DNA of 33,470 nt from an uncultured Sutterella sp. (GCA_900767875.1 CAAGAT010000063.1:1-33470); one strand, 5' to 3'. Counted from the stretch's first letter, positions 25,501-32,033 are shown. A program made the numbers and translations. Notes: a model not told the origin generated them from the sequence alone.

Positions 25501-25633
25501 TACACCCCAATTCCGCGAACAGCTTCAAAAAATAGGCGCTAGTGATCGGGATTACTTGACGAGTGAAGATTGGGAGCGCATGGTTGAAATAGGACGTATT
25601 CCGAGGGGAGTGAGGCTTCCGACATTTAAATAG
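22526..25633 (+). CDS. traG: TraG, mating-pair stabilisation and exclusion protein
   Basis: A 1035-residue protein starting at the base after the traH stop. The N-terminal half is membrane-bound, with hydrophobic segments near residues 32-52, 60-77, 338-360, 370-392 and 415-435, as in TraG. A repeat of N-[VI]-S units (about 470-490: GNVSQGNVSVSNVSTNNISG) follows, as is common in the family, and then a large hydrophilic C-terminal region. Base composition drops within the gene: 70 % GC at 24241-24300 against 45 % at 24421-24480 and 42 % at 25321-25380. The change begins near residue 625. TraG stabilises mating pairs, and its C-terminal part is recognised by exclusion proteins (TraS in F, Eex in SXT/R391). 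The composition break suggests that this part has been exchanged by recombination. Confidence 0.9.
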   Translation: MDNAFVFYAYWNGNQVRDLFEGLVSITNAEGFGQLAAFLVVTGLVATLLIGAVKGEGRHVIGYFAAAVLFWFIAIVPKATVVIEDVRSHTVYNVDNVPLSMAFFASATSRIGHWLTQTYETAFIPADVAKYSSFGAVYPQRVLDVLQRTGPVTIEAREMLPSVLKNCVLPEVILDAGKAAALTTSSDLWGAVKADGWVNPARLAVMPDGSVKRCPQAMADLETILTNTELPALQRWVGLKLNGEATSVSTSIASAITQTESLLLGISRSAESSLKHSLMLTSLPQVMAENAVETGGAAAMASTLARAQGNLAGEINYRTMAKMAEDSLPKIRNALEFVVIAMFPVVALVALISGSGMGTVVRSYITLLLTIQLWPALSSVVNYLVIVHDMQPFTELTQYFGGASLQASTIIRETGASSQAIAGALLCAVPVISYALVRAGDMAVGQLVGGLMSPAQSSAMSQGASIAAGNVSQGNVSVSNVSTNNISGNKMDTSARAVDPGMAVTTSGYGTVTRSGSGEVTGLQRTGINFGVSAQRQQSFVRGHTAGNVSQTSTVTTYAARFSFTASAASNDSTTRAFAHAMRDSLSEQRAVSDNYSHNQGWNGSVTLTRGEEMGRTSSVSEGTVYQSQGEMNVTQNRLGENTESFIEGNGNLTNLVRGTGYGGSLLLGESGTSQARTASNVLANSPVEGLGAKDRMVTLGARLTGGLSMRDAQDLLDNATGKVGTQTTDNRVASYQTVRTAAEHVANNNADERVRNMARNFVRSLDTANSAGRDTTQSYVDSTSAVSTLNDTDNGSLVTTADAGVSAMNFALSTTGGNAEGLLRSVYRQDRVNALAGSLHDESVVQTGSSDAFGPGTHVSATERNAAVFQVAAANVDAADTKNRDRIESVRVNTLDSEVSDDVMGTAPIPPSVTRADVDNNYSQTVSEQQDTRQKQIDRMNFDRGVVLVSKEAYGLEHEDKNFALRNAFLGAWGYRSGDEIQADLRAWAQATPQFREQLQKIGASDRDYLTSEDWERMVEIGRIPRGVRLPTFK

Positions 25634-25694
25634 TATTGTCTATTGAGGATAAATAGTTGTAGTTTATAGTCGAAGATTGTCATCTGAGAAAGAT

Positions 25695-25889
25695 TCAATA
25701 CCAGAAGCCATTGTTTCTCATTGCTTTGCGAAAGCGAGTCGCTTTTCTTCTTAAACGAATTCTTTCTTCAGGGGGAAGGGAATTCGGTTGAAAATAGGAA
25801 TCGACCTTTTCTCCAACATTAATCAGGATAATGCTGATCAGTTCCAAAATCTTCAAATAGATCGCAGTAATCGGATTGAGTTTGCGCAT
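25695..25889 (-). CDS. Small paralogous protein A, convergent with traG
   Basis: A 64-residue protein from ATG 25889. It starts MRKLNPITAIYLKILELISI, a hydrophobic helix long enough to be membrane-associated, then becomes basic (IRLRRKATRFRKAMRNNGFWY). The N-terminal 30 residues match those of the gene just upstream (25819-26103; shared pattern KLNPITA-x-YL-x-x-LE-x-IS, then GE), which argues that both starts are real. Its first 71 bases overlap the end of that gene in another frame. No Shine-Dalgarno is evident. It is AT-richer than the tra core. Function unknown; a role in exclusion or in protecting the host cell is conceivable from its place behind traG. Confidence 0.5.
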   Translation of the reverse strand: MRKLNPITAIYLKILELISIILINVGEKVDSYFQPNSLPPEERIRLRRKATRFRKAMRNNGFWY

Positions 25890-26103
25890 AGTCGTTCGGG
25901 AAGAGGTCGTTGTTCATGTTGTTGTCGTAATCGTCATCATCGTCATCGGGCCAGAGGTACTCGTGGTACCACCAACGATATTCGCTTGGCATCATCGGGC
26001 GGGAAGGATGTTTCTCGCCCCACTCGCCAATCTTGATCATCAGCTCACTGATGCACTCAAGGACGAAGAGGTAGCCGGCGGTGATGGGATTGAGCTTGCT
26101 CAT
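25819..26103 (-). CDS. Small paralogous protein B with acidic tail
   Basis: A 94-residue protein from ATG 26103; a TTG five codons upstream (26118) is an alternative. It opens MSKLNPITAGYLFVLECISE, paralogous to protein A, then has a Trp/Tyr-rich middle (SEYRWWYHEYLWP) and a tail of Asp and Asn (six Asp in a row). The tail is encoded by a trinucleotide-like run (GAT/GAC/AAC on the minus strand), suggesting slippage growth, and it overlaps the start of protein A. The duplicated start and the out-of-frame ending suggest a tandem gene duplication in which the second copy has lost its original end. I do not recognise the family. Confidence 0.5.
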   Translation of the reverse strand: MSKLNPITAGYLFVLECISELMIKIGEWGEKHPSRPMMPSEYRWWYHEYLWPDDDDDDYDNNMNNDLFPNDYAQTQSDYCDLFEDFGTDQHYPD

Positions 26104-26186
26104 GACGACACCCGACAAGCTGATGCGGGGCAGTCCGAATCGTCGGGGGAAGGAACAGCGGTGAGGAGCTTAAGGCTTGATGTCAT
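26100..26186 (-). CDS. Possible 28-residue peptide coupled to protein B
   Basis: An ATG at 26186 opens a frame whose TGA overlaps the ATG of protein B (ATGA). The peptide is MTSSLKLLTAVPSPDDSDCP plus eight residues, and the frame is open for about 15 more codons upstream. It could be a leader peptide, or the 3' remnant of a gene cut when the neighbouring nuclease gene arrived. Weak evidence: only the coupling geometry and the open frame support it. Confidence 0.2.
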   Translation of the reverse strand: MTSSLKLLTAVPSPDDSDCPASACRVSS

Positions 26187-26285
26187 TTCAATAATCTCGG
26201 AAGAAAAAGCAGTACGAATGTAAACCCACAATCAAATCTCTCGAGGGACTGCTTCTTATTAATTTTTAGGCCTGATAATTATAAC

Positions 26286-27383
26286 ATGAATACGGAAAGA
26301 GTAAACACTTTTACTGCCGGAAAAGTCACGGAAAATAAACTCGCGGCATTCCGGGAATTCGCCCGGGAGATTAAATGCGACCAGATTATTGAAGAGAATC
26401 TCCCATATAGTTTGGATATTGCAATTCGCCCTAATTTGGCCGGCGTTTATATTCAGCTGCGAAAACGCGGGGATATTTATGTTGGGGAAGCCATCGACAT
26501 TCTCGAACGGCAAAAGGAGCATCTGAACAAAGGCGTGCAGCTTGTGGCCCTTGGTGTCATCGGCATCAGCAGTGCCGGCACGCAGGAAAGAAAAGAGCTG
26601 GAAACGGCCATTATTGCTGCGGCGCAAAAGAAGGGGTTTTGGCTGGCCAACCTTTCCAAAATGAAGCTTGCCGAAGAACTCAATCGGCAGGCCGAGCAAC
26701 TCAACGTCAATGCGGCCCTGGGCTATCTTGAGTTGTTTGATCGAAAAGCCGTGATGGAGTTCGGCACCGGCGGCTGGCTGGAATCCCTGGAAAAGGCCCG
26801 GTCTCTGGCCCGGGACCTGGACTGGGAGAAATATTCGACGTTCAAGGCGTCGTCCTACTCCTACGCGGCCCTGTTTGCCGTTTCAACCTTCGTGCGGCGC
26901 ACGATCGCCCGTCCCGAGGAAACATACGGGCGCACGTGGTGCATTGAAATCAGCGAGGATGGCTATCCGGCCGACGAATGGATCAATGTTCGGACCCTCA
27001 CCGGCAAGGTGTTTGAGGTGGGCGTGCTGCAGACGGATGAAGATTCGAGGCTACGCGCCCGGTTCTGGGTGGAAAAGGACCGGCTGGACCTTTTCGTCAA
27101 CGCCTGCGGCCAGAACAATAAGGTGATGCAGATGAACCTCGGCATCACGATCGGCGTGTTCGACTTGAAGAGGAACTACGTGGATCTGCGCAACAGCACC
27201 AGCATGCAGACCAAGTTCTTCTACCAGCGCACGCCCAAGCAGGTGCGATGGGAAATGGATCTCGAGCAGGCCGTGGAGTTGCTGCAGTCGAGATGGGGCG
27301 TGGCGCTGCTGTCGGGTTGTGTGGAGACCGTGTCGGGTAAAAGCACGGGGGAGGGGTTCAGGCTTGGAAGGTTGCTTTTTTGA
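26286..27383 (+). CDS. GIY-YIG nuclease domain protein
   Basis: A 365-residue protein. Residues 53-79 contain the GIY-YIG core: GVYI, then IYVGEA seven residues on, then DILERQKEH with the conserved Arg75 and a terminal His. The rest is unassigned, with a strand-rich C-terminal half (FWVEKDRLDLFVNACGQ). There is no Shine-Dalgarno at the ATG; the upstream TAATTATAAC hints at a near-leaderless transcript. GC is low at the 5' end (33 % over 26281-26340) and high at the 3' end (58 % over 27061-27120), a mosaic sign. GIY-YIG enzymes cut DNA as restriction, repair or mobile endonucleases. Its position beside a restriction-modification pair suggests a defence role. No methyltransferase on its own strand is adjacent. 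Confidence 0.65.
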   Translation: MNTERVNTFTAGKVTENKLAAFREFAREIKCDQIIEENLPYSLDIAIRPNLAGVYIQLRKRGDIYVGEAIDILERQKEHLNKGVQLVALGVIGISSAGTQERKELETAIIAAAQKKGFWLANLSKMKLAEELNRQAEQLNVNAALGYLELFDRKAVMEFGTGGWLESLEKARSLARDLDWEKYSTFKASSYSYAALFAVSTFVRRTIARPEETYGRTWCIEISEDGYPADEWINVRTLTGKVFEVGVLQTDEDSRLRARFWVEKDRLDLFVNACGQNNKVMQMNLGITIGVFDLKRNYVDLRNSTSMQTKFFYQRTPKQVRWEMDLEQAVELLQSRWGVALLSGCVETVSGKSTGEGFRLGRLLF

Positions 27384-27602
27384 CGATCCACGCGGCGGTC
27401 AGACCGCCGAGGGGTTGGCTACGGGGCTAAGGCAGACAAGATCGTATGGGATGAGTACTGTGACTTGACGACTTTGTCGTTTCTGGAGTCCGGTGCCCCC
27501 AAAATCAAGTTCCGTTGTCCTGACGGACTGGTTGGTTTTCTGAAGATGTTGCGGGGCTGCGGTCGTTTTTTCTCGTCAGATACAGGTTTTGTCATTGTCT
27601 GA
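27384..27602 (+). pseudogene. Gene remnant or readthrough extension after the GIY-YIG gene
   Basis: The frame of the GIY-YIG gene stays open for 72 codons past its TGA (27381-27383) and ends at TGA 27600-27602. From about 27440 the residues look coding (KADKIVWDEYCDLTTLSFLE, then a Lys/Cys/Phe-rich end). There is no start codon with a ribosome binding site. It may be the 3' end of a gene truncated by rearrangement. I cannot name it. Confidence 0.3.
27393..27409. other. Inverted repeat just after the GIY-YIG stop codon
   Basis: CGGCGGT-CAG-ACCGCCG, seven perfect pairs with a three-base loop, ten bases after the stop. No T-run follows. It may act as an RNA 3' hairpin for the plus-strand gene. 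Confidence 0.35.
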
Positions 27603-27619
27603 GGGGGCGACGCCCCTTT
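27602..27619. terminator. Possible bidirectional terminator hairpin between convergent genes
   Basis: GGGGC-GAC-GCCCC followed by TTT on the plus strand, with a G:T and an A:T pair that can extend the stem. On the minus strand, downstream of the methyltransferase, the same hairpin forms. The T-run is short. It lies in the gap between the GIY-YIG gene and the methyltransferase gene, where a terminator is expected. Confidence 0.35.
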
Positions 27620-27691
27620 GCCTTACGGGCATTCACCCCGGCTGTCACCGCCGAGAAGGCTCGGGAGACTACACCAAGGCGTAGCTTGATG

Positions 27692-28972
27692 CTACAGCTC
27701 GAACGTCTTGGCCTTGAAGACTCCGACGGACGGCTTGACGCTCTTGTACTGTTTGCCTTCAAAGGTTTTCAGAAGCGCTTCGAGAATGATCTGCGCGCCG
27801 TCGCAGGGCACGGCCATGCCGATCTGCTTGCGGACACTTTCTTTGTTGCCGCAGAAGACGAAATCGTCGGGGAAGGTCTGCAGTCTCGCGCGCTCGCGGT
27901 TGGTGAGCGCGCGATTTTCCGACCAGTGGTAGACGTGCGTCCCGCCGCCGCCTGAGCCCGTGATCGTGTAGGAGGGCTTGGTCGAATCGAGCCTGCGGTA
28001 GATCTGCGACAGGCGCGCTCCCCTGACGTTGAGCTTGAGCCGATCGGGAAGAAGCCCCGCTTCTTCGGCCTGCCAAATATTCATTCCCTCGGGAATGAGC
28101 GCCAGTCGCTCGGCAACGTGCTTAGACTGCTTGGTCAACTCCTGATTGGCCGCATCGGCCGGAATCCCTTCAAGGGCTTCCTTGCAAGTTTTGAGGATGC
28201 CCGAGGGCTTGGGCACGGCGAACTCAAGCCCCAGATCGCCGCGAATACCGATGAGGATGTAGCGGTGACGGGCCTGCGGCAGGCCGTAGTCCTCGAATTT
28301 GTAGAGGTTGGCGGTGATGGTGTAACCGAACTTACCCGCGTGGTTGAGCGCATTGATGATGATGCGGAAGGCCTGACCGTCATTGGCGCTCGACAGGCCC
28401 GAAACGTTTTCCGCCAGAAAGAAAAGCGGGTTGACGCGGTTGATGTATTTCACACCATAGGAAAAGAGGCCACCGTAATTTCCGTCGAGCCCCTTGGACT
28501 CGCCAACGATTGAAAAATCGTTGCAGGGAAAGCCGTACAGGAATCCGTCGACCGCGGGCAACCCGTCGATGTTGAGCTTGCGCACGTCCTGACAGATCGA
28601 TTGTGCGGTGGGATTGTTCTTGAGCACGTTTTGCTTGTAGGTGCGGCACGTGTCGGCGTCCCAGTCGTTTGCCCAGACGTGTTCAAACTCGTAACGTTTG
28701 GTTTTGGTGCGGTTCAGAGCCACGCCAATGCCACCCGGGCCGGAGAACATTTCACCCACGCGCAGAACGCCCTTTTCGGGAAGGTGGGGCAACTCCGCCT
28801 TGCCAGGCGCGGCAAACAGGGGCAGATCCGCCAGCGACAGACGGTCTGCCGCATAGGCGTTGATGAGTTCACGGCCTTTTTCGGCCAGAAGCACTCCGTC
28901 GAGATCGCACGCCTTGCGGTAGCGGGCCATTTCTTCGTCGGAGATTCGGATCTTGAGTTCCTTGTTGCGCAT
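27692..28972 (-). CDS. DNA (cytosine-5) methyltransferase with an N-terminal RHH-like segment
   Basis: A 426-residue enzyme from ATG 28972, with GGGA six bases upstream. Motifs in order: I FSGPGG (76-81), IV GFPCNDFS (catalytic Cys150; N replaces the common Q after the Cys), VI ENV (188-190), VIII QARHR (233-237), a target-recognition region (about 240-360), IX RLQTFPDDF (363-371) and X QIGMAVP (383-389). Residues 5-42 have a strand-helix-helix pattern like a ribbon-helix-helix (Arc/CopG) DNA-binding fold, an extra not needed for catalysis that could let the enzyme repress its own gene. It transfers methyl groups from S-adenosylmethionine to C5 of cytosine, protecting host DNA from the endonuclease encoded just upstream (gap 103 bases). 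The recognition site cannot be told from sequence. Confidence 0.9.
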   Translation of the reverse strand: MRNKELKIRISDEEMARYRKACDLDGVLLAEKGRELINAYAADRLSLADLPLFAAPGKAELPHLPEKGVLRVGEMFSGPGGIGVALNRTKTKRYEFEHVWANDWDADTCRTYKQNVLKNNPTAQSICQDVRKLNIDGLPAVDGFLYGFPCNDFSIVGESKGLDGNYGGLFSYGVKYINRVNPLFFLAENVSGLSSANDGQAFRIIINALNHAGKFGYTITANLYKFEDYGLPQARHRYILIGIRGDLGLEFAVPKPSGILKTCKEALEGIPADAANQELTKQSKHVAERLALIPEGMNIWQAEEAGLLPDRLKLNVRGARLSQIYRRLDSTKPSYTITGSGGGGTHVYHWSENRALTNRERARLQTFPDDFVFCGNKESVRKQIGMAVPCDGAQIILEALLKTFEGKQYKSVKPSVGVFKAKTFEL

Positions 28973-29075
28973 TTGAGTTCCCTTATTTGAGCAACGCATC
29001 TTAACAACTTGCCGCAGTTGATGCCAAAGTACCGAGCCGGCTTTTTGTGTTGCGCACGGCATGGCTTGACGGCGC

Positions 29076-30692
29076 TCAAGAACGGGAGGCCTCAATGATC
29101 TGCTCGGCGCTGTTGAAGTAGCTCCGAGAGGCAAAGACTTTGGTGAGGGCTGCGGGGCCGGGGCGCTCCTTCATTTCGACCAGATCGATCAAGGCTTCGA
29201 CGGTGACGGCTGTGACCGGACGCGTGTACTTGACCGAGCATTCGGCCAGCTTGGCCTTCACGCTCTCGGAATGCTTGACAAAGCCGCCGGCAATGTAAAG
29301 GAAGTACTCCGAAGGAGACTTGTCGTCGATTTCCCGCCAGCACTCGCGGTAGTAGCTCGCGAGCTTTTCCTGATCCGACAGGGTGAAGTCGTATCGTGAT
29401 GTCGCCTTGGTGTCGGCCCAGCCGCTACTCGAAAGGGCGCAAGAGCGAATGTAGACGTCGGGGTAAGCCCCTGAGCGCGCCGTTTTTGCCTTCATCTGGC
29501 CGGTGTGAAAGCTTTTGTCGAAGCCAAGTTGCTTGAAGATGTTGGTCATGCCTTTTTCCAGTACGGCAGCCTCCTTTCCTCCCGAGTAGGCGGCGCGTAT
29601 CAGCGTGTCGCGGTACAACGAGCCGGTTTTTGTTTTCACTGCCGCAAGAGCCACTTCGATGTCTTGTTCGGGCTTCCCCCATTTGCGGGCGCTTTCATGA
29701 ACAAACGCCGTGTGGTCGAACATATACGGTTCGGCTTGGGCGGCGTTCAGGTATTGGGCCGCGAGAAAGGAGGCAAAACCGTCACGTCTGCGCTTGGGCG
29801 ATGCAGTGATTTTGAGGCGGTCGTAGCGCCCGTAGTTTTGTTGCCAGGCGATCGCCGCGCGTTGATTGAAATCGCGCAGTGGCTCCGCGCGCCATTTGGT
29901 AATGTCTTCGGCCAGAACGGGGTCGATGGTAAGTACAAAGGCTCCCTCGCGGGCGAAAAGCTGTTCGGCTGCTCCGATCAGTCCGACGCCCTGCATATAG
30001 TTTTTGAGTGTGTTGGCGATGTCCCTGACGTCGCGAAGGCGCTTTTGCAGGGCTTCGGCCGATTGCGGCGGAAGCGGACAACGGGACGTGCACAGGTCGC
30101 TCGGAGAGTCGATCAAGCTGGCGAGGGGCTCGCCCGCGCGTAACTTAAGGATTTTCTCCACGCACAGCTCCAGGCAATTCGGGGTGCGACCGTATATCAC
30201 GGGAATAACGAGCTCGTTGGTCGTGATGTGCCCCTTGATCCGCGGGTGCTCGAGCAGATCCATCACAAAGGCAAAGGGCTTGACCCGGACGGTTTCGGAG
30301 ATTTTCACCTGCGTGCTTGTGCTGTATGGCGATGGGTACTGCATGCGCAGCAGTTGGCAGGTGAGAACCCGCACGGGACGCTCGGCGTCGAAAAGCGCTT
30401 GACCCGCCTGTGTGAGCTCGTACTGCTTGGTCTTCGGGTCGCGCCAAAACAGTCCCAGGCAGGTGAGTTGCGCGATGTAGGTGCGCATGCCGCCCGGGTT
30501 GGGAACGCCGTTCTCGTTTTTGGGGCACTTCAGACCGTGTTGCTCGAGTGCCTCATAGAGGTTGTCCTGAACGCTTTGCTCGCAGTAGTCACCTTCGAGC
30601 GTGGCCAAAAGCTTAGTGATCTGGCATAGTTTCCAGGGTTCGATGCGGCGGATGTTTCGGGGGAACATCCAAAGCGTGCGTTCAACCGACAT
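29076..30692 (-). CDS. Type II restriction endonuclease (PD-(D/E)xK, AlwI-like)
   Basis: A 538-residue protein from ATG 30692, with AGGAG seven bases upstream. The N-terminal part (LWMFPRNIRR, a winged-helix-like region near 60-100 with YELTQAGQALFDAERPVRVL) resembles AlwI-family type II enzymes. The probable active site is YPDVYI (Pro411-Asp412) with DTK at 427-429, followed by Arg-Tyr-Asp, a PD-(D/E)xK pattern. Length is near that of AlwI-type enzymes. It forms an operon-like pair with the methyltransferase downstream. AlwI-type enzymes with asymmetric sites usually need methylation of both strands, yet only one methyltransferase is seen, so the exact family is uncertain. The gene is divergent from the HNH nuclease gene. 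Confidence 0.65.
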   Translation of the reverse strand: MSVERTLWMFPRNIRRIEPWKLCQITKLLATLEGDYCEQSVQDNLYEALEQHGLKCPKNENGVPNPGGMRTYIAQLTCLGLFWRDPKTKQYELTQAGQALFDAERPVRVLTCQLLRMQYPSPYSTSTQVKISETVRVKPFAFVMDLLEHPRIKGHITTNELVIPVIYGRTPNCLELCVEKILKLRAGEPLASLIDSPSDLCTSRCPLPPQSAEALQKRLRDVRDIANTLKNYMQGVGLIGAAEQLFAREGAFVLTIDPVLAEDITKWRAEPLRDFNQRAAIAWQQNYGRYDRLKITASPKRRRDGFASFLAAQYLNAAQAEPYMFDHTAFVHESARKWGKPEQDIEVALAAVKTKTGSLYRDTLIRAAYSGGKEAAVLEKGMTNIFKQLGFDKSFHTGQMKAKTARSGAYPDVYIRSCALSSSGWADTKATSRYDFTLSDQEKLASYYRECWREIDDKSPSEYFLYIAGGFVKHSESVKAKLAECSVKYTRPVTAVTVEALIDLVEMKERPGPAALTKVFASRSYFNSAEQIIEASRS

Positions 30693-30784
30693 GTCGTGGC
30701 TCCTAATAATGGAAAGGATTTTAATCGCCGTTGGAACTGCGCCGATGCTTGAGAGCTACGGCGGCGCCACGGAAGGCGGGTTGT

Positions 30785-30824
30785 GAAGTGCCCGGAGCGT
30801 GCAGCGCACTTCAAGAGTTTTTTT
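30785..30824 (+). terminator. Intrinsic terminator in the divergent nuclease intergenic region
   Basis: GAAGTGC (30785-30791) pairs with GCACTTC (30806-30812); after AAGAG come seven T (30818-30824). It points in the plus direction and lies just upstream of the HNH gene promoter candidate. It may shield that promoter from readthrough, or end a short RNA antisense to the leader of the restriction endonuclease gene. Confidence 0.5.
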
Positions 30825-30852
30825 CTGACGCGCGCCCGCTTCCGGCTATACT
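30825..30852 (+). promoter_or_regulatory. Possible promoter of the HNH nuclease gene
   Basis: CTGACG (30825-30830), a 16-base spacer and TATACT (30847-30852). The -10 matches five of six consensus bases, the -35 four. It would leave a leader of about 145 bases before the start at 31004. Confidence 0.4.
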
Positions 30853-30925
30853 CAAGCAAAAGTTTGCAGTCCTTGGTCGACGGAGCCGCTTTGTTTCAAG
30901 CGCAAGACCGGCGGGTGTTCGCCTG

Positions 30926-30982
30926 ATGGGCGAATCTGGAATTTGTCGCGTCTTCTTTTGGTCCGTCCCGAAGGGCCGGTGA
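30926..30982 (+). CDS. Possible 18-residue leader peptide before the HNH gene
   Basis: ATG 30926 to TGA 30982 encodes MGESGICRVFFWSVPKGR, ending 21 bases before the HNH gene start. The ATG lies in the loop of a hairpin, TTCGCC (30918-30923) and GGCGAA (30929-30934), so access to the start might depend on RNA folding. No good Shine-Dalgarno is present; a chance frame is likely. Confidence 0.2.
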   Translation: MGESGICRVFFWSVPKGR

Positions 30983-31003
30983 TTGCGACGAAGGAACAGA
31001 GTG

Positions 31004-31843
31004 ATGGCTGACAACAACCGGAACAGTGATAAGCCCAAAGCCAGACTGTGGACGCGCGAGGAGATCACGCTTGCGCTTGCGCTCTACATGGTGACTCCCT
31101 ACGGAAAGATCAGTTCGAACAACAAAGCGATTCAGGACCTGGCGGCTCGACTGAACCGTTCGAGCGGTAGCGTCTCGCTCAAGCTGGCCAATCTTGCCGC
31201 TGTCGATCCGGCGGTTGCGGCGAGCGGGCGAAAAGGATTTTCAAACGGCGGCAAGCTCGACCGGGAAGTTTGGGAAGATTATGTGGGCCTCGGCAATGCC
31301 GATCTTGCGCGCCTTAATTCGGACGCTTTCCGCACAGCACACGAGCTCGAGATCGGGGTGCCCGAGTGGTTGGGTCTGACGGCTGAACAGCAAGCGCTGG
31401 AAGTGCCGACCACGACGACGGACATCATCGAAATGGTCAAGCGGCGTCGCGGGCAGGCGTTCTTTCGCCGCGCCATCCTTGCAAAAATGGAAAACCGTTG
31501 CGCCGTGACGGGGTGCTCGATCAGCTCTATTCTTGATGCGGCGCACATTGTCCCCTGGTCGGACGATTCAACGAGCCGTTTGGATCCGAGAAACGGCATC
31601 GCCCTCACATGCGGCTTTCATGCGGCGTTCGATCATCATCTGATGGGCATCAGGCCTGACGGCGTCATCGTCATCTCCGACGCCTGGGTCAAGCAATGCG
31701 GTGGCGAGCGCGAGCGCCGCTATCTCGACTCTTTGCGTGACGCTCAGGTGACGGCCAATCTTGGCCGCACCTTCAGAGTCACGGAGGATCTTTTGACACA
31801 GCGCTGGGAGATGTTCCTCGAGCAAGAGAGAAAGCGTGCTTGA
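31004..31843 (+). CDS. HNH endonuclease (predicted restriction endonuclease)
   Basis: A 279-residue protein from ATG 31004, with AAGGA eight bases upstream. An N-terminal helix-turn-helix-like domain (LWTREEITLALALYMVTPYG, then IQDLAARLNRSSGSVSLKL) is typical of predicted HNH restriction enzymes of the COG3440 type. The C-terminal part has the HNH fold: CAVTGCS, then DAAHIVPWSDD (catalytic His), DPRNGIALTCGFHAAFDHHLMG. The enzyme probably cuts DNA using one metal ion. Its place next to a restriction-modification pair and near a GIY-YIG protein gives a cluster of three nuclease genes. It may be an independent modification-dependent restriction enzyme or a nicking partner. Confidence 0.8.
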   Translation: MADNNRNSDKPKARLWTREEITLALALYMVTPYGKISSNNKAIQDLAARLNRSSGSVSLKLANLAAVDPAVAASGRKGFSNGGKLDREVWEDYVGLGNADLARLNSDAFRTAHELEIGVPEWLGLTAEQQALEVPTTTTDIIEMVKRRRGQAFFRRAILAKMENRCAVTGCSISSILDAAHIVPWSDDSTSRLDPRNGIALTCGFHAAFDHHLMGIRPDGVIVISDAWVKQCGGERERRYLDSLRDAQVTANLGRTFRVTEDLLTQRWEMFLEQERKRA

Positions 31844-32033
31844 GGCTCCGCGCTGAAAGTTTTCCCATCCCATCAATTGGGCAAGGATGCTAACCTGCCT
31901 GAATTTTTGCAGTTATCCTTACGGTGTTTTACATTGATTGAAACGCCGATGTTCATCAGCAGAGCCATCCTCTGACAGAACGAGCTGATTCCCCAAAGAA
32001 TTGGTTCGAGGGAACTTCTAAATTGCGTGCATC

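Noticed and set aside
25876..26223. 115-codon plus-strand frame rich in Val/Ile as a membrane protein
   Set aside because: Its Val/Ile run is the complement of the Asp/Asn-coding tract; the paralogous starts on the minus strand favour that strand.
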